A stretch of DNA of 64,000 bases from Xenopus tropicalis (taxonomy: Eukaryota; Chordata; Amphibia; Anura; Pipidae): positions 37,251,712 to 37,315,711 of the forward strand of contig NC_030679.2 in NCBI RefSeq assembly GCF_000004195.4, read 5' to 3'. The translations under genes and the position numbers were made by a program. Of the stretch, positions 10,589 to 23,934 are shown in pieces. Each line of letters opens with the position of its first letter. The stretch's first letter is position 1. Below the pieces are notes generated by a model. It was not told where the DNA came from and did not search any database. It saw only the letters and a program-made list of their open reading frames with translations.

Positions 10589-13500
10589 CACACTCTGCAA
10601 TAGAGCATGATAATGACTAAATAAATTAACTGCAAAAACTGTTTAACTCAACTGCAATCACTTTTCTTTGAATGTCTTAATCTATCATCACATCTACTCA
10701 GGATGTTTTGCCAGGCTTACTAAATGATCACCTGCCAATGCCAATATTGATACCAATTTCTATGACTGCCGAAGAGTGGCGTAAATGTAAAAAAAAAAAT
10801 CCACAACAAAACTGCCAGTTAGTAAGCTGTGAATGTCTGTTTTGAACATGATCAGTGTTCATAAGTGACTGTAACTGAGAAAATATGATACAGTATACAT
10901 ATAAATAATGTAATAATAATATGATATAATAACAACAACTGACTCAGCTGGCTTTAATTCATTTGTTACATTAGTTGCAATACTGATATGGTAACTTGCT
11001 CCAGCAAAGCAACTTAGGCACATCGCACTTTAGTAACCACGGTGTTCATTTGGCACTAAAGGTTTGCGACATTAATAGGCGATGAATATTAGACAATCTT
11101 AGCTTATTTAGTAAAAGGACAACTTCATTTGGCCAATCTCCAGTGATGACCTAGGCATTAAGCCTTCAGAATATCCCTTGTTTCAAGCCAAACCTTGGTG
11201 GGATCACTGGGATCACATGGCTTATTCTGTTCCACACAAATGTCTTATAAGTTTCTCTGGCAGCAACCCCACAAAGGGACCTTTAAGAATTGGGGAAGAG
11301 ACTTTAAGCTTTGTTGATTACTTTTTATAGATTAGGTCCCAGAGAATCTTATAAACAGGTCATTTATTGGAAATAATTAGAGGTCATTTACATTAAACTG
11401 AAGCACCCCTTATTGCTGTTTCAGGTTGCCTGGTTGCACTTTGCACCTTTCAGTGGATAAAGTAACCTGACACATAGTACAGCATCAGTGCGCTTAGCAA
11501 CGCCCTGTCCTTACTGCCAGCCATAAGCAGATAACATCCATTTCTTGCTTTTTGCACACTGCCTTCCACCTGGTAGATAACCCCTATGAAACGGACAACA
11601 AGTGTGAAGACAAAAAGTAACTGAGGAAGGCAGAAGTTGTAAGAAAGGAGGCTTGTCAAGGACTTTGGCTCCTAGTTCTAATATAAATGATACAGAGCCA
11701 ATTAGGCTCGAAACGTTGCTGCTGCCCCTATTGGGAAAATAAAGGCATTTTAATGAAACTGACGGAGTCTTGCCTAAAATCGTTTGGATCTACCTGTACA
11801 GGTGTGGAAGGACTCTGTTGGATTGTGCACCCGTCGGCTAATTTGATAGCTAAGTGAGTGCTGCCTATTTTGTTGTGTCCAAGTTCTAATATGCCCACCA
11901 TCAATTTCCAATACAAGCTAATGAACCTGAATATCCTCAAAATCCCAAGATCACAAAAATAAGCTTTTTGGTGGCAGCAAGTAAATTGTGTTTCTGGGGT
12001 TTAAAAAGGGGGTAAATACAACTTTATGCAGGGTACCATCTTTATACTAAATTGGAAAAAATGTAATACCATTTGAGGGTTATAAGCCATCAACTAAGTC
12101 CTCCTACCACAAACCCAAGAACACTGGGACAAGAAGCAGGAGAGTGAACCTAAATTACAATATGGTATAAATATCTAAGGGTACCTATAAATGCTGTGGC
12201 ATGTTTAAGCTACCAAATGCTACTGAAAACAAAACCATAATCTAACATTCTCTGGGACAGGGTATTTGGGAATATTTTCTGTATAAGCATTATGCTTTCG
12301 ACAAAAGTAGAACATGAGGAATCTATGTACTGCAGCTTCAAATCTCTTATTCCTATTATCATTCTCCTCCATTTACAGCTTATCTGATCTCTGGCATTGT
12401 GCCCTGGGTTTTAGCCAGCAAAAGAAGCTAATAAAGGGCCTTATTCTGTGGCAGTTCACAAGCAGTGTAAAAGGTCACATTGAAGGACAACTAATGTGCT
12501 TCCTTGCACTAGGGCCCATGCCTCAGTACTGTATATCTGGGTAATGGCTTACATATTTGAGGTTTAAAGCTTGAAACTACTGACCATGCCAGATGGCACA
12601 TTACTAGAAAACCAAAAAAAATAACGTTTACCAACCCTCAAATATGTAGCAAAAAAGTGCACAACCACGTGGAATAAAAATACTAGAATTGTTCAACTTT
12701 AACCTGGTACTATATATAGGGTTTTTTTTACAACACTTTATGTAATTATGCAGTTATGGCACATTAGTAATTTGAGAAATGGTCAAGTAACTCCACTGTT
12801 TCAGAGGCTTTCTACAAACCCCAAATGCTTTTATTTACTGACTTGAACAGGGTTCAATGACTCCTGGACCCACTGGTGCTCTACCATAGTATCTGAAATG
12901 TAGTTCCCACCTGTCTATAGTGCTTGTTTATTTGTTTATTTTTTTAAATAGCCTTTGGCTATGTACTTGTGGCCCAGTGTATAAAAACTGAAAATATGAA
13001 TTTCCATGGCAAACATAGCCGAAGCAGTTTTAGGGTACATATGTGGCCCATCATGTTCATCATATAGGTATCATAACGAGCATATATAAAGGTATAAATA
13101 TTGCAGTAGATAAAGCTATAATGGTTCACAGCCAGAAATGGAAAATGGCGGCTTCTGAAGAATCCATTCTGTGCTGAAATTGCTATAGCAGGCTTTGTCC
13201 GTTTGTCAGAAATGCGTCTGTATTAGTGGTTAGATAAAACTCCCAGAAAGGGGAGGGGTGCTGGTTTAAGTAGATCTTATTTCCCCATTACCAATTATCT
13301 GAGCTCGGGCTGTTTACAGTAGACAAAGAGGTTACTGACTTGCCCTTCCAAAAGTCCTTTTACTCTTCTATATGAAGTTGTCTTTCCAAGCTCACTGTTT
13401 ATATTTTCTCTCATTTAAACATGGCAGTGGTTTTTCTTGCTCTCGGTACTGTGCATCCTGTTTATATAATCTTCCATAATTCCTAAATACTACCATTCCA

Positions 13501-14702
13501 ATATAATGGGGTGTAAAGTGTCCAGTAACATAGCATAGATTTCCCAGTGTGCATAGCAGGGCACTTCAGCACTTTGATTGTATTATTATAAACTCTGCTA
13601 TTATGGGATTCCAGGAATGGGGTACATTTAATTTATACTGTAAGCTTATCCTTCCCAGGAAGGAGTAAACATTGCACATGTAAATACTGAATTGACTCTC
13701 AATAAATAATAACATACATTATGCCATTACATAAGACTGGAGGACTTATTAGGTAATTCTGACATTTTCTGGCAGCACGTCTACATTTGCTACACAGGGA
13801 AATATTTTCTTCTACACACAGCTATGTACACATCCTGTTCTTGTAACTAAATTATATATCCCAGATATAGCACAGACTGTACATGCCACTAGGTTAAAGC
13901 CCTGAAGAAGCATTCTCTTTGCATTGAAATTTACACTGCGGCAGAACTGATTTAAATATAGGGATTGTCCCTCTTCTGGGTCCTGTTGGAAAGGATTTCA
14001 GGTTTTAGTTTGTAATGAAAAGCTCACAAACATTTAAAAGAGGATGAGGTTGCATTTGATACCAGATAGACATTTTCTGGCCACAAACCCAGGAATCCAA
14101 GAGATGATAAAATAGACTAGTGTAAATACTCCCTGTGCAGGTTTGAGCTTTGTTTTATAAGAGGCAACGTTTGGTTCCTTGAATGAAGTTGCACATGCTA
14201 GGTCTGGGCAAAACTGGGACAGTTCTGGAGCCAAAATAACCATAATATATTACATATTACAGCAAAACATATGGACCAGTGATTTTCACAAAATTCAGAA
14301 CAAGAAGTCCTTGGGTAGCCCTGACAGAGAGTGTATCTTTGCCGCCCCTGGAACAAGCCAATGGTTTATACATAAATATGTCATTCATTTTAGCTTGTAA
14401 TTTGTACTTTGAGCTGTTCTTCTCTTTAAAATGTTCATTTGCATTCAATTGTTCAGATCTTAAAATACAACATCTCAAAGGTTTTCAACAGATTTACAGC
14501 TCCAAAAATATCTAGGAAATACATTTTTCTCGGCACAGCCGGCTGTTGCAGACAGAAGAACTAGAGTTTAGCCAGTGTTCATTGCTATCTGTATATACAT
14601 TACATATATAATTATTTATAGTCAAATGATTGAAATTAAAATACTTTTATAAAAGCGCTGCATAAGCCACCCAAATTTAGAAATGTTTAAGGAATAAAAC
14701 TA
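10589..14702. other. Noncoding stretch
   Basis: Apart from the decayed hammerhead-like repeat at 11,650, there is nothing I can name. CCCTGAAGAAGC...GAAATTTAC near 13,902 may be a further very decayed relative. The block TTCTGGAGCCAAAATAACC (14,224) is shared with the repeat at 18,542. Confidence 0.5.
11650..11760 (+). repeat. Decayed hammerhead-like repeat
   Basis: A perfect 5-bp hairpin GAGCC-AATTA-GGCTC is followed directly by GAAACGTTG and, about 30 nt later, AAAATAAAGG. This mirrors the stem II, GAAAC and AATAAA order of the element at 24,073. The CTGATGA box has decayed to a form like ATGATAC. Stem I pairing is not evident, so catalytic activity is not expected. Confidence 0.4.
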
Positions 14703-15639
14703 TAGGTTCCATGCAGGATGCTGCCGCTTTGCAGAGCGATTTGACAAAATTGGAAAACTGGGCAGCAAACTGGAAAATGAGGTTCAATGTTGACAAGTGC
14801 AAAGTTATGCATTTTGGTAGGAATAATATAAACGCAAACTATCTACTGAATGGTAGTGTGTTGGGGGCATCCTTAATGGAGAAGGATCTAGGGGTTTTTG
14901 TAGATCACAAGTTGTCTAATTCCAGGCAGTGTCATTCTGTGGCTACTACAGCAAATAAAGTGCTGTCTTGTATAAAAAAGGGCATTGACTCAAGGGATGA
15001 GGACATATTTTTGCCGCTTTATAGGTCCCTGGTAAGGCCTCACCTTGAGTATGCAGTGCAGTTTTGGGCTCCAGTCCTTAAGAAGGATATTAATGAGCTG
15101 GAGAGAGTGCAGAGACGTGCAACTAAACTGGTAAAGGGGATGGAAGATTTAAGCTATGAGGTTAGACTGTCGAGGTTGGGGTTGTTTTCTCTGGAAAAGA
15201 GGCGCTTGCGAGGGGACATGATTACTCTGTACAAGTACATTAGAGGGGATTATAGGCAGTTGGGGGATGTTCTTTTTTCCCATAAAAACAATCAGCGCAC
15301 CAGAGGTCACCCCTATAGATTAGAGGAACAGAGCTTCCATTTGAAGCAGCGTAGGTGGTTTTTCACGGTGAGGGCAGTGAGGCTGTGGAATGCCCTTCCT
15401 AGTGATGTGGTAATGGCAGACTCTGTTAATGCCTTTAAGAGGGGCCTGGATGAGTTTTTGAACAAGCAGAATATCCAAGGCTATTGTGATACTAATATCT
15501 ACAGTTAGTATTACTGGTTGTATATATATAGTTTATGTATGTGAGTGTATAGATTGGTTAGTATAGGTTTACTCGGATGGGTTGAACTTGATGGACAATG
15601 GTCTTTTTTCAACCCTATGTAACTATGTAACTATGTAAC
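14703..15639 (+). mobile_element. CR1-like LINE, 5'-truncated, with open reverse-transcriptase C-terminus
   Basis: A 265-codon open frame (14,711-15,508) gives a protein with LTKLENWAANWKMRFNVDKC, HFGRNN, LVRPHLEYAVQFW, ELERVQRRATKLV and RLWNALPSDVV. These are typical of the region after the catalytic YADD box in CR1/L2-clade reverse transcriptases. The YADD box and endonuclease are missing because of 5' truncation. After the stop comes a short 3' UTR with GGTTGAACTTGATGGACAAT and an 8-bp tail of three TATGTAAC-type units, as CR1-type LINEs end. No stops or frameshifts over 265 codons suggests recent insertion. The ATG at 14,711 is internal to the original ORF2, so this is not a functional gene. 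Confidence 0.85.
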
Positions 15640-15709
15640 AAGGGGACATATTCAAAGGACCATGTAGTGAGCAAAGTGCAAAAAAAAGACTGTCAATCCG
15701 TCTCACCCC

Positions 15710-16493
15710 CAGGGCCGCCATCAGAGTCGTCCCGGGCCCGGGCGATTTTACATTTAATCAAATCCGGGCCCTGTAATTGGTCGCACACCATGCTGGAGGA
15801 AGCAGGAGGATGCTGGAGGGAAGAGCAGTGTCGGACTGGGATCCCAGGGGCCCACCAGAAAACCATAGACCCTAGAGGCCCGCTTTTCAAACTATTCTTC
15901 CTCCTTTCCTTACCAACCTCTTTATTCTCCTAGTCTCTTTTATTTACATGCTAGCATCTATCTTTCCATCTATTTATCAACTTTTTTCCTATTCAGAAAT
16001 AAGGAATGACCATGAAACAGGCCAAATAGTCAGGAACAGGAGGGCCCACTGACACCTGGACCCACGGGAGTTTTCCTGGTATCCTGGTGGGCAAGTCCAT
16101 CACTGGTCCAGGAGGATTCTTGTGTGGAGCTGGAGGATGCTTGAGGGGCCCTGGAGGAAGCAGGAGGATGGAGGACACTGGGGGGGAGCGGGAGGAAGAA
16201 GTAGGGGAGCAGGAAGCAGCGGGGAGGGGGCCATAGTATGAGGACACTGGAGGAGCAGCACCAATGTTTTAGGGGGCCCTGGTTTGGCTAGCAATGTTTT
16301 AGGGGGTCCCTGCCCTGGCACCAATGCAAAACGTAACCCCTGGCTACCAATGTTTTAGGGGGCCCTGGCTATCAATGTCTGTGTGTCCTTTGTATTGATG
16401 GGAGGGGTCACTGGGGGAGGGGCCATTGGGGGCAGAGGGGGGGCCCAGAAAATTTTGTTGTGAGGGGCCCCGTGATTTCTGATGGCAGCCCTC
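15710..16493. mobile_element. GC-rich hAT-like element (CAGGGCCGCCATCAGA ends) with a nested element
   Basis: Ends CAGGGCCGCCATCAGAG and TTTCTGATGGCAGCCCT are inverted repeats; flanks TCACCCCC and CTACCCCC look like an eroded 8-bp duplication. Direct repeats of ACCAATGTTTTAGGGGG-type sequence occur at 16,260-16,380. Short open frames here are GC-rich translations without recognisable domains. Confidence 0.6.
15826..16105. mobile_element. Element nested in the GC-rich repeat (CAGTGTCGGACTGGG ends)
   Basis: Left CAGTGTCGGACTGGGATCCC with GGGGCCCACCAG is inverted to the right-end GGTGGGCAAGTCCATCACTG. The middle is AT-rich, unlike its host repeat, and contains TCTATCTTTCCATCTATTTA. The target duplication was not confirmed. 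Confidence 0.55.
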
Positions 16494-17078
16494 TACCCCC
16501 CTAACTAAATAACAGGCAATTTATGGAGCATCAGAAGGAGTAGCCTGCATCAGGGCCCTGTCCATACCCCGGCCGTTGCTCCTCCTGTCATTGCTCTCTG
16601 CAATGAACTTCAGCATTTTGATCCAACACTCACTGAAGAGAACAGCAGACCTGTGGGGCCTTCGTAGATCAGTAAGCTCTTATGCCCCTAAGTGCTCTAG
16701 AACTTGCACTCCCGACCTAATTTTGCCCAGGTGTAAACCATAGGAACTAATCAGCAAGTAGCATTTACTTGTTACTTGTTTGAAGGCTTCTTACAAACTT
16801 AAAGCCTTTTATTACAAATGGGGGTAAGTGTGTAGTATTACCATGTCATCAAATCAATCTTTGTGACACTATTGCTGGAGTAGACACTCATTTGTTCTTG
16901 TTTGGAGGGTGCTGATCCCTCATCAGACACTGCAGAAATATAGGTGGAAAGACCATGGTGTGCTAGCGAGCCCTACAAATCTTTTCATTTTGACATTGTT
17001 TATAGTAGGAAAAAACCATTGCCCTACACTAAATAACCCTATATGTGATATTAATCATATATTATCATAATCATATAT

Positions 17079-18188
17079 TGGGCCTGATTCACTAAAGGGC
17101 GATAAAAATTATCGCACGCTTTTTCGCGTGAAAAAACGCAAAATAATTTGCGCGCGATTCACCATAGTATTATCGCGTGCGAAAAATCGCCATTTTCACA
17201 TGCGGTATTTCTCGCACTAGTTTTACCGTTTTGCGTTAATTTCCGCGCTGAAAAGAATACGATCGCATGATTCACTATAACTTTTGCGCGCTAAATATCG
17301 CATTCGGCTATGCGAAAATTAACACCTACTACAGGCAGGCGAAAAATTATACAAAAGTACAGTAAATGATTTTTTGTAATAAAATATGGACTTACAGTGT
17401 TATTTATTCAAGAATGTGTTTCCCCTAGAGTGACGCAGCCGCCAGTTTGCAGTGAAATGTTCATTTTTAATACAGTAATTTTCTGCAAGTATTGGCGTGT
17501 ATGGCTAACATGGTGTGCGTTCATTTGCGCAACTATTTCTATTTGGCTACAAGTGATGAAATGTTTCGCCAGGCATGGATTCGCAGCGAAGTTTTGGACG
17601 TGCGTTGAATTTTTTCGCGGCGGATTTTTTCATGCGTTTCGCAAAACAATCCGCCAATGGCAAAACGCATGAAAAAATTCGCCACGCAAAAATTCACCGC
17701 ACATGCAAAAATTGATACAAGTATCAAAAAATAATAGTCACAGCAACAATTTTTTTGCCCGCACAACATTTTTGCCGTTTCGTGGATCTTTCGAAAGATT
17801 TGCTAATTTTTCACTAAAGATAACCAGAACACATTTGCTCATCACTAGTGGCTACTATTTATAAGCATCTACTATTTATATGATACCATTTATATGTGGC
17901 TAATATTTATATACATCATTTATATGCGGCAACAATTTTTATACACTATTTCTATGCTACCATTCATATGCGGCGATTATTCGCGTAATTTAGCGCATGT
18001 ACCGACAAATACCGCATTGAAATAGTCTTTTCGCGAGTTAAATAACGCATGCAATATCGTGCGTAAAAAAAACGCGAGTATGCTTATAGTGAATCGTGTG
18101 AAAAATCGCCAAAATTAAGACGCGGTAAAAATTTTAGCGCACAATAAAAATAGCGCACGTTTTATCGCCCTTTAGTGAATCAGGCCCA
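17079..18188. mobile_element. Large palindromic-ended element, about 1.1 kb, carrying a nested hAT-type MITE
   Basis: Left end TGGGCCTGATTCACTAAAGG and right end CCTTTAGTGAATCAGGCCCA are perfect inverted repeats, and pairing continues inward through GCGATAAAA/TTTTATCGC with many GCG-rich short motifs. The interior has irregular ATTTATATG-GGCTA runs. It is interrupted at 17,551-17,847 by another element. The target duplication was not resolved, so superfamily is open. Confidence 0.78.
17551..17847 (-). mobile_element. Non-autonomous hAT-type element, 297 bp, nested
   Basis: Flanked by TTGGCTAC (17,543-17,550) and GTGGCTAC (17,848-17,855), an 8-bp target duplication with one change. Read in reverse it matches the ends of the element at 5,531, including GTTTCGCCAGGCATGGATTC. 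It lacks the 19/21-bp array of that copy. It inserted after the surrounding 1.1-kb element. Confidence 0.82.
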
Positions 18189-18541
18189 TTATATTTTAAT
18201 ACCAAAATAATCCTGCAAATAGAACATTTATTTGGACCCTTTCCCATTTTTTGCAAAGCCTGATATATGGGCTGCATGGTAGGTACATAGCAGGAGAGAT
18301 TAATTGGATATTCAGTTATAGATACATGGGGTGACTTGTACATCAGTAAACATTCTGCAACTGCAGCTCCTGTTTGTGGTCATAGATATTATCACTTTTT
18401 TTAATTTCTTCAGAAATGTTTGTTTTTACTTTTTATTTTCTGATACTGTTCCATATGATAGTAATATGTTTTCATCAAGACTTTGTTAGCCCATGGATCT
18501 CTGGTGCATGGAATTCAGCCTGGTTATATAAGTGGAACTAG

Positions 18542-18856
18542 CAGTGGTGTACTGTCTGGACCTTGAACCACCCTCACCCACAGGGCCCCTTGCTGTTGGG
18601 GTTTTTAATGGGGGGGGGGGGTTGGAGTCACAGCTTTGGTTCTGGGGCCAAATTACCATAATGTATTACAACAATAACAACATATGGTCAGACAGGGACC
18701 ACAAGCTTGGGTGGGGGGGGGGATAGAACTGGGAACAAACATTGCCCAGGTAGGAGCAGGAATCAGGGCCCCTTACTGGGCCCTTTCTCCCACGGCTATG
18801 GGGTCCAATACTAAACACTAAACACTACTAGGCACTAATGGCTAGTGACGCCACTA
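18542..18856. repeat. GC-rich dispersed repeat, hAT-like ends
   Basis: It starts CAGTGGTGTACTGTCTGG and ends near TAGTGACGCCACTA, weakly inverted. It includes two G runs and TTCTGGGGCCAAATTACC, a block shared with 14,224-14,290. Classification is tentative. Confidence 0.4.
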
Positions 18857-19255
18857 TAGGAGATAAATATAGCGTATCCAGCTAATCAGGAGGAGGTATC
18901 TGGAAATAAGCACACAAGAGGAAATAGCCTGGAGAGGGGATATGTAATCAGAGGAAGGGGAGGTTATGTTTGTCCTGTCTGTGAACTGTTTATTTCTAAC
19001 AGTCTTCTTAACAGAGGGAAAAGGGCCTTTTTATCAGCTCATATAAAATAATTACCAACTATATTGTATTCTGGATTCAGAAGAACACTAAAAAGAAAAA
19101 TCTTGCCATATGAGAACAAATTAAATTAGGAGCAGATTCCATTGTAGTGCAACTAGTTAATATGTTGTTGTATATGCATATTTATGTATAACAACACTGA
19201 ATATACACATACACTGTAGTTGTAATTGTGTAGAGGCTGTTCATCTCTACCCCAT

Positions 19256-19434
19256 AGGGGCTCATTCATCAACACTTTGAAACTTTGCACCTGGGCAGTA
19301 AACCATAGCTCCCATAAATAGGCTTTTTTTCCAGCCAGCTGCAGGTAGAACAATAAAAAGAAAAAATTTGATTGATTGTCATGGGTTACTGGCCAGGTGT
19401 AAATTTGCCCAGTGTTGATAAAATGAACTATGGT
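19256..19434. mobile_element. Short MITE-like repeat
   Basis: GGGGCTCATTCATCAACACT at the left is weakly inverted to CAGTGTTGATAAAATGAAC at the right. The interior TTGCACCTGGGCAGTAAACC and GGTTACTGGCCAGGTGTAAA are also inverted. About 180 bp, no coding content. A related motif (CCCAGGTGTAAACC) occurs at 16,727. Confidence 0.6.
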
Positions 19435-22400
19435 CAGGAGAACCTTTCTGGGTTTCTAACTATTGTATGGAATATGAAAGCAAAGAAACCCTGCTAGGCA
19501 TAAACAACACAGTCACGTTAGAACAATGCCCATAACCAAAATGTGTTTAATAGAACTACAGCCCAATTAAAAACTCCTCTAGTATATAAACAATATCAGG
19601 ACTAATCCCTACACCTAATTAAATGGGAATTGATCCTTATAATCTTTATATGCCAGAGGAGTGTGGCAAAAAAAGTCCTATAAGTTCCCCTTTAAAGCAA
19701 GTTTAATTACCAAAAAGTACACATTTTTCACCAAAGCCTTCTATTTCATGTTTCATTCATTGATTTTGGCAAAAAAAATTAAAAAGAAAATGGAAACCCA
19801 CAGGAATATATTCCTGAGCACCAAAGCTACCAAGCGTTGCAGCTGTAGAAGGTTTAGTGGTCAACATTGGTTTTTTGGAAGCGCATCATAAGAGGCAGTC
19901 ACATGAGGCATTGTTAACCGTTGGGAATGCTACAGGTTAGGCACATCTAGCTTTAAGCAAGTGTGAATGGCTAGTCTTGTTTGCACCCCACTGGTCATTG
20001 CTAAGGATTGACCAGGCATAAATAGGCACTATTTTGGGTGCTTTCAAGCAGATTGCAGTAAAGGCTCAGACACAGACAGATCTACCTCTGGACACTTAAA
20101 TGTTGTATGGACACTACTTCAGTGGGCAAAATCATGTAGCTTAGCCACCCATGTCACCCTGGCCATTAGAAGAAAAAGCATAATTAACCACCCCACACCC
20201 AGATACTGTCACATGTAACCTTTGATTTTTATTAACCAAAATCCTGACATGAAGGGGGATGACACAGGAAACACTACTCCTGAGTGCACCGTACCAATAA
20301 GAATCAATAAAGACATTTTAAAAGTAACAGGAGAGCAGTCTATAGGATTTACTGGAAATCGCAGTAGCGGATGTTGAAAGTCAAGCAACTCATAAGGATA
20401 TCTATGACTGCCTGAAATGAAAGCAGGCTCAGTATATAAATCATGTGTTGTATATTGCTTTAAAACCACATGGCCAGACTGCTCTGCACATATTAAAAGG
20501 CTGGTGTATTGCTTGCTCCGGGAATCCCCACCAGTCTATGAGGATGCTGCATTTATATACAGACATGCTCTAGTCTAGTATAAAGGATTACTCACTACTG
20601 CCAACTAACCGTGCAAAGTCACAGACAAAATCTAGTATCATGCTTCACTTAATAAAGGTGTAATTTCCCTTTAAATTGACTTTTTGTATGATGTAGTCAG
20701 AGACATTGTGAGACTATCTGCATTTGCTATCCTTTTTTATTACCTACTAACATTTGCACCCTTGGGCAGGAGAAAGTTGAACTTGCAGCCTTGCATGTGA
20801 TGAGCTATGAAAGGTACAAGTGGCAGAAGGACTCAGAGAGTAACTCCTTGCTGCTGGGCCAAGGCAAGCACCAGTAAATGTTACATGAGCCCTACAATCA
20901 TTGTTAAATATTTAGATATTTACATTTTGCATCATGGAAGCCTAGCCTGCAGCTCTTCAGTTCTTATTGATCTACAGTGGAATTTTCTTGTTGAAAGTTA
21001 AACATCCCTCATTTACCTTACTTTTCTGCCTTTGTGCCAAGCCCAGTGCTCCCCATTCACTAGATGTGGCCCTGCCTCCAGTACTTCTCCAACAGGAGTT
21101 ACAAAGGAAACATATACAAAGTGTTGTGCAGATGGCACATTTCCTTCCAGAGCCAGCAAATTGAGTGCATATGTTCCACTTCCACGTTGGGGGAAACCAT
21201 TCCAACACAGGTTAATTGTTAGGCATTTCTTGGGCTTGTCCCATTATTAAGTACTATTGGAACAAATGCCTATAATTATGCAATTACATAGCAGGTAGTC
21301 TACAGATATTTCTTCAGTTCCTGTAGACTTCCTTTTACTTGTACTTACCCGGATATGAGCAAACACCAGGATAAACTAGTCTTCCACATCCTAAACACAG
21401 ACAGATGTTTTATAGTGGACATTTGGAAGCAATGATCCACTTCCTCTGTGTATGATGTGGTTCAAAGCTGTAGGCTAATGTAAATAAGAGAAATACAATT
21501 TTACCCAAGTCGTAACTCCAACAGATGGGCAGATACCAGAGCATATTTAGTTTCAACTTCAATGCACAGAACTGGAAATTCAATGCATAAAACACTAGAG
21601 CAACAAAATGGAAAAAATCCATCTTTTTTGGTTTTAGCATGTGCAGATACAACTGTCTGATACAACTGATACAACAATATGTCTGTTAAATATTTTTTTC
21701 CATTGTGTCTTTATGTTCACCAAAAATGTGTTTATAAAAAAATACAGTATATATTCATGAAATTCTAGTCTAGTCTGCTTAAGCCTAGCAAGTAATCCAC
21801 GCCTTTTGGGCAGATATTTGAAAGAAAGGATCTATAGGATTTTATAATACCTCTGTCCCGTTTATTACACAACTTCGAAAGAGTTTTCATAACAATCTCT
21901 GGTGGCTGACTAGTGTCAGTAGGGGACATGGTTTCTATCCATTGGATGTTTGACAATAACCTCTCAGTGTATAAAATCTGCTTTGTACCTATTCTGTAAG
22001 CCATTTTGACACGCATGGATTTTTAAAGGGACATCAAGGGTCAATTGCCTCTGTTACAAAATACAAACTGCTCATGTTAGAAAATAGGTACATTTTTAAT
22101 GCAATAGTTTTATTTAACCATCGTGCTAATGTTCTGTAACTGAACCTTTAAAAATGCTATTTATCGTAGAAAGAGCATACAAAGTATCTTTTTCTGCATT
22201 TTCCATTCTTTCTTTTACTCCCACCACTCACTTTGTCCTTGTGTTTCACCTTAGCCATTGAGCCATTTTGACACAGGCAGCACCGACCCTTGTAATCAGA
22301 TGTTTAATGGCAAAGAAAGGAAGCAGCATTTATTAAAGTCTGAGACTTTGTCATTAATTCCTGCATTCCAATTAGTTTTTTGGCACCTTTTGAAGAGGTC

Positions 22401-23925
22401 TTTCATCACAAAATTCAGATATGTTTTTATAGCTTCTTACTGTTTTACTGCAAATCAACTGCTCATTACAATGGGCAACATACTTTATCGAGGGAATACT
22501 GTCACCTCTTATGTGATTAACCTTAATATTTAATAGCTGTTAAAATGGTGCCATCAACTGACTGTTACTGTTGTATATAACTCACATTGATGAAAGAGCA
22601 GGGGTGATTGACTGTATAGCTCCTGTGTGCCCAGAAAGCTACCAGGGCAGGTAAAGAGGGTAACAATGAATATTTGCTACTATCCAGTAAAGCATAGACT
22701 TTAAATGGCCCAAGGAGAGATGAAGTTCGGAGCTTCATTTAGGTTTACCTGATACAACCTGACTTTGCATAATACAGCCCATTTCCTATTGCCAAGTGTG
22801 TTGTATAGCAAAGCAAATGGTCTCTTCTATTATGTTTTTATAAAAGGCAATACAAACCAATGTTCTCCATGGACTGTTACCTCCGGAGACAATTACATTG
22901 CCATAGGGATCATAATAAAGGTAGTTCAAACTTTTATTCCTATTAGTCACAGATTTCTTCCCTAAAAAAGAGGAAGCAAGAAGAATTTAGATTGTCAGCT
23001 CTGTTCTATTTTGGGGAATCCTTGTTTTAAGCTAAGGATGTATCCACTCATCATTTCCTGTTTGTTTGTCCAAAGAACAGATTACACATTCAGGTGCCAA
23101 CAGGAAAAGATATGACGTCTTACAGTGCTGTGCTTGGCAGGAAAGTTCGTGTATATTTGTATCTTAGATACACTCCGATACAACGAGGAGGATTCATTTG
23201 TCTTTTGCTGAGACGTTCCTTCAACACATATTTCTTGGACTCAGTCCAGTGTCAGAGGCTGTAATAGGCTTTAACACAAATCCTTATGTTTTAGAGTCTT
23301 TCAAATATACAAGGAATGAATGTCTTTAATATATACAAAGGAATGACTGTCAATTTTTGTTCCTTGGTAGAATCTTGTTAGTTAGTATATAAAGTAGTAA
23401 ATAATTGAGGGGCATAGAACATCAGCATAGAACTGTTATATGCTATAACTGTTCTTAAGTTTTAATTTTGGTCTGGAACCTGTAATATATACTCCAAGGT
23501 CTGCATGAACTGACTATGTTTGCAGTGTTTAAATGGCTCTCACAATGTACCCCATCTCGACCCAAACTGATGGGGTCACTTTCACAGCTTTTTAGTGGAT
23601 TTTTGGTACAAATGTCACCCATGGAATGTTGTTACTCAAACGTTCACTGAAACAATTTGTGTCAACTAAAGATCGCAGGTCTTATTATACCCCCCCCCCA
23701 AACAAATACAAATTTAATATAATTTAGAGGATAGCGTTGCCTGTGTGTCTCAGGCAGCACACGTGTACTAGATTAGACTGCTTAAAACTAACTACCAATT
23801 GTTGCTACTGTTTTCTGTATTTTTTCACTTATTGTATGATCTATGCTGAATGCAGGGCTGTTTTGGAGGCCCTTGGGAATGTATAAATTAAACTTTTGAA
23901 AAAAAGTGACATGAGTTAAAAAGGA
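19435..23925. other. Noncoding stretch, repeat-poor
   Basis: No MITE ends or coding domains were recognised. A C-run occurs at 23,692-23,699. TTTAAAGGGACATCAAGGG at 22,024 resembles a MITE terminus without a partner. Confidence 0.5.
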
Positions 23926-23934
23926 AGTGACATG

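Noticed and set aside
13895..13950. CCTGAAGAAGC...GAAATTTAC as a hammerhead relative
   Set aside because: Only vague similarity; stem I pairing and AATAAA spacing are not convincing.
15667..16324. Several proline-rich frames
   Set aside because: They are translations of the GC-rich hAT-like element and its nested repeat; no domain is visible.
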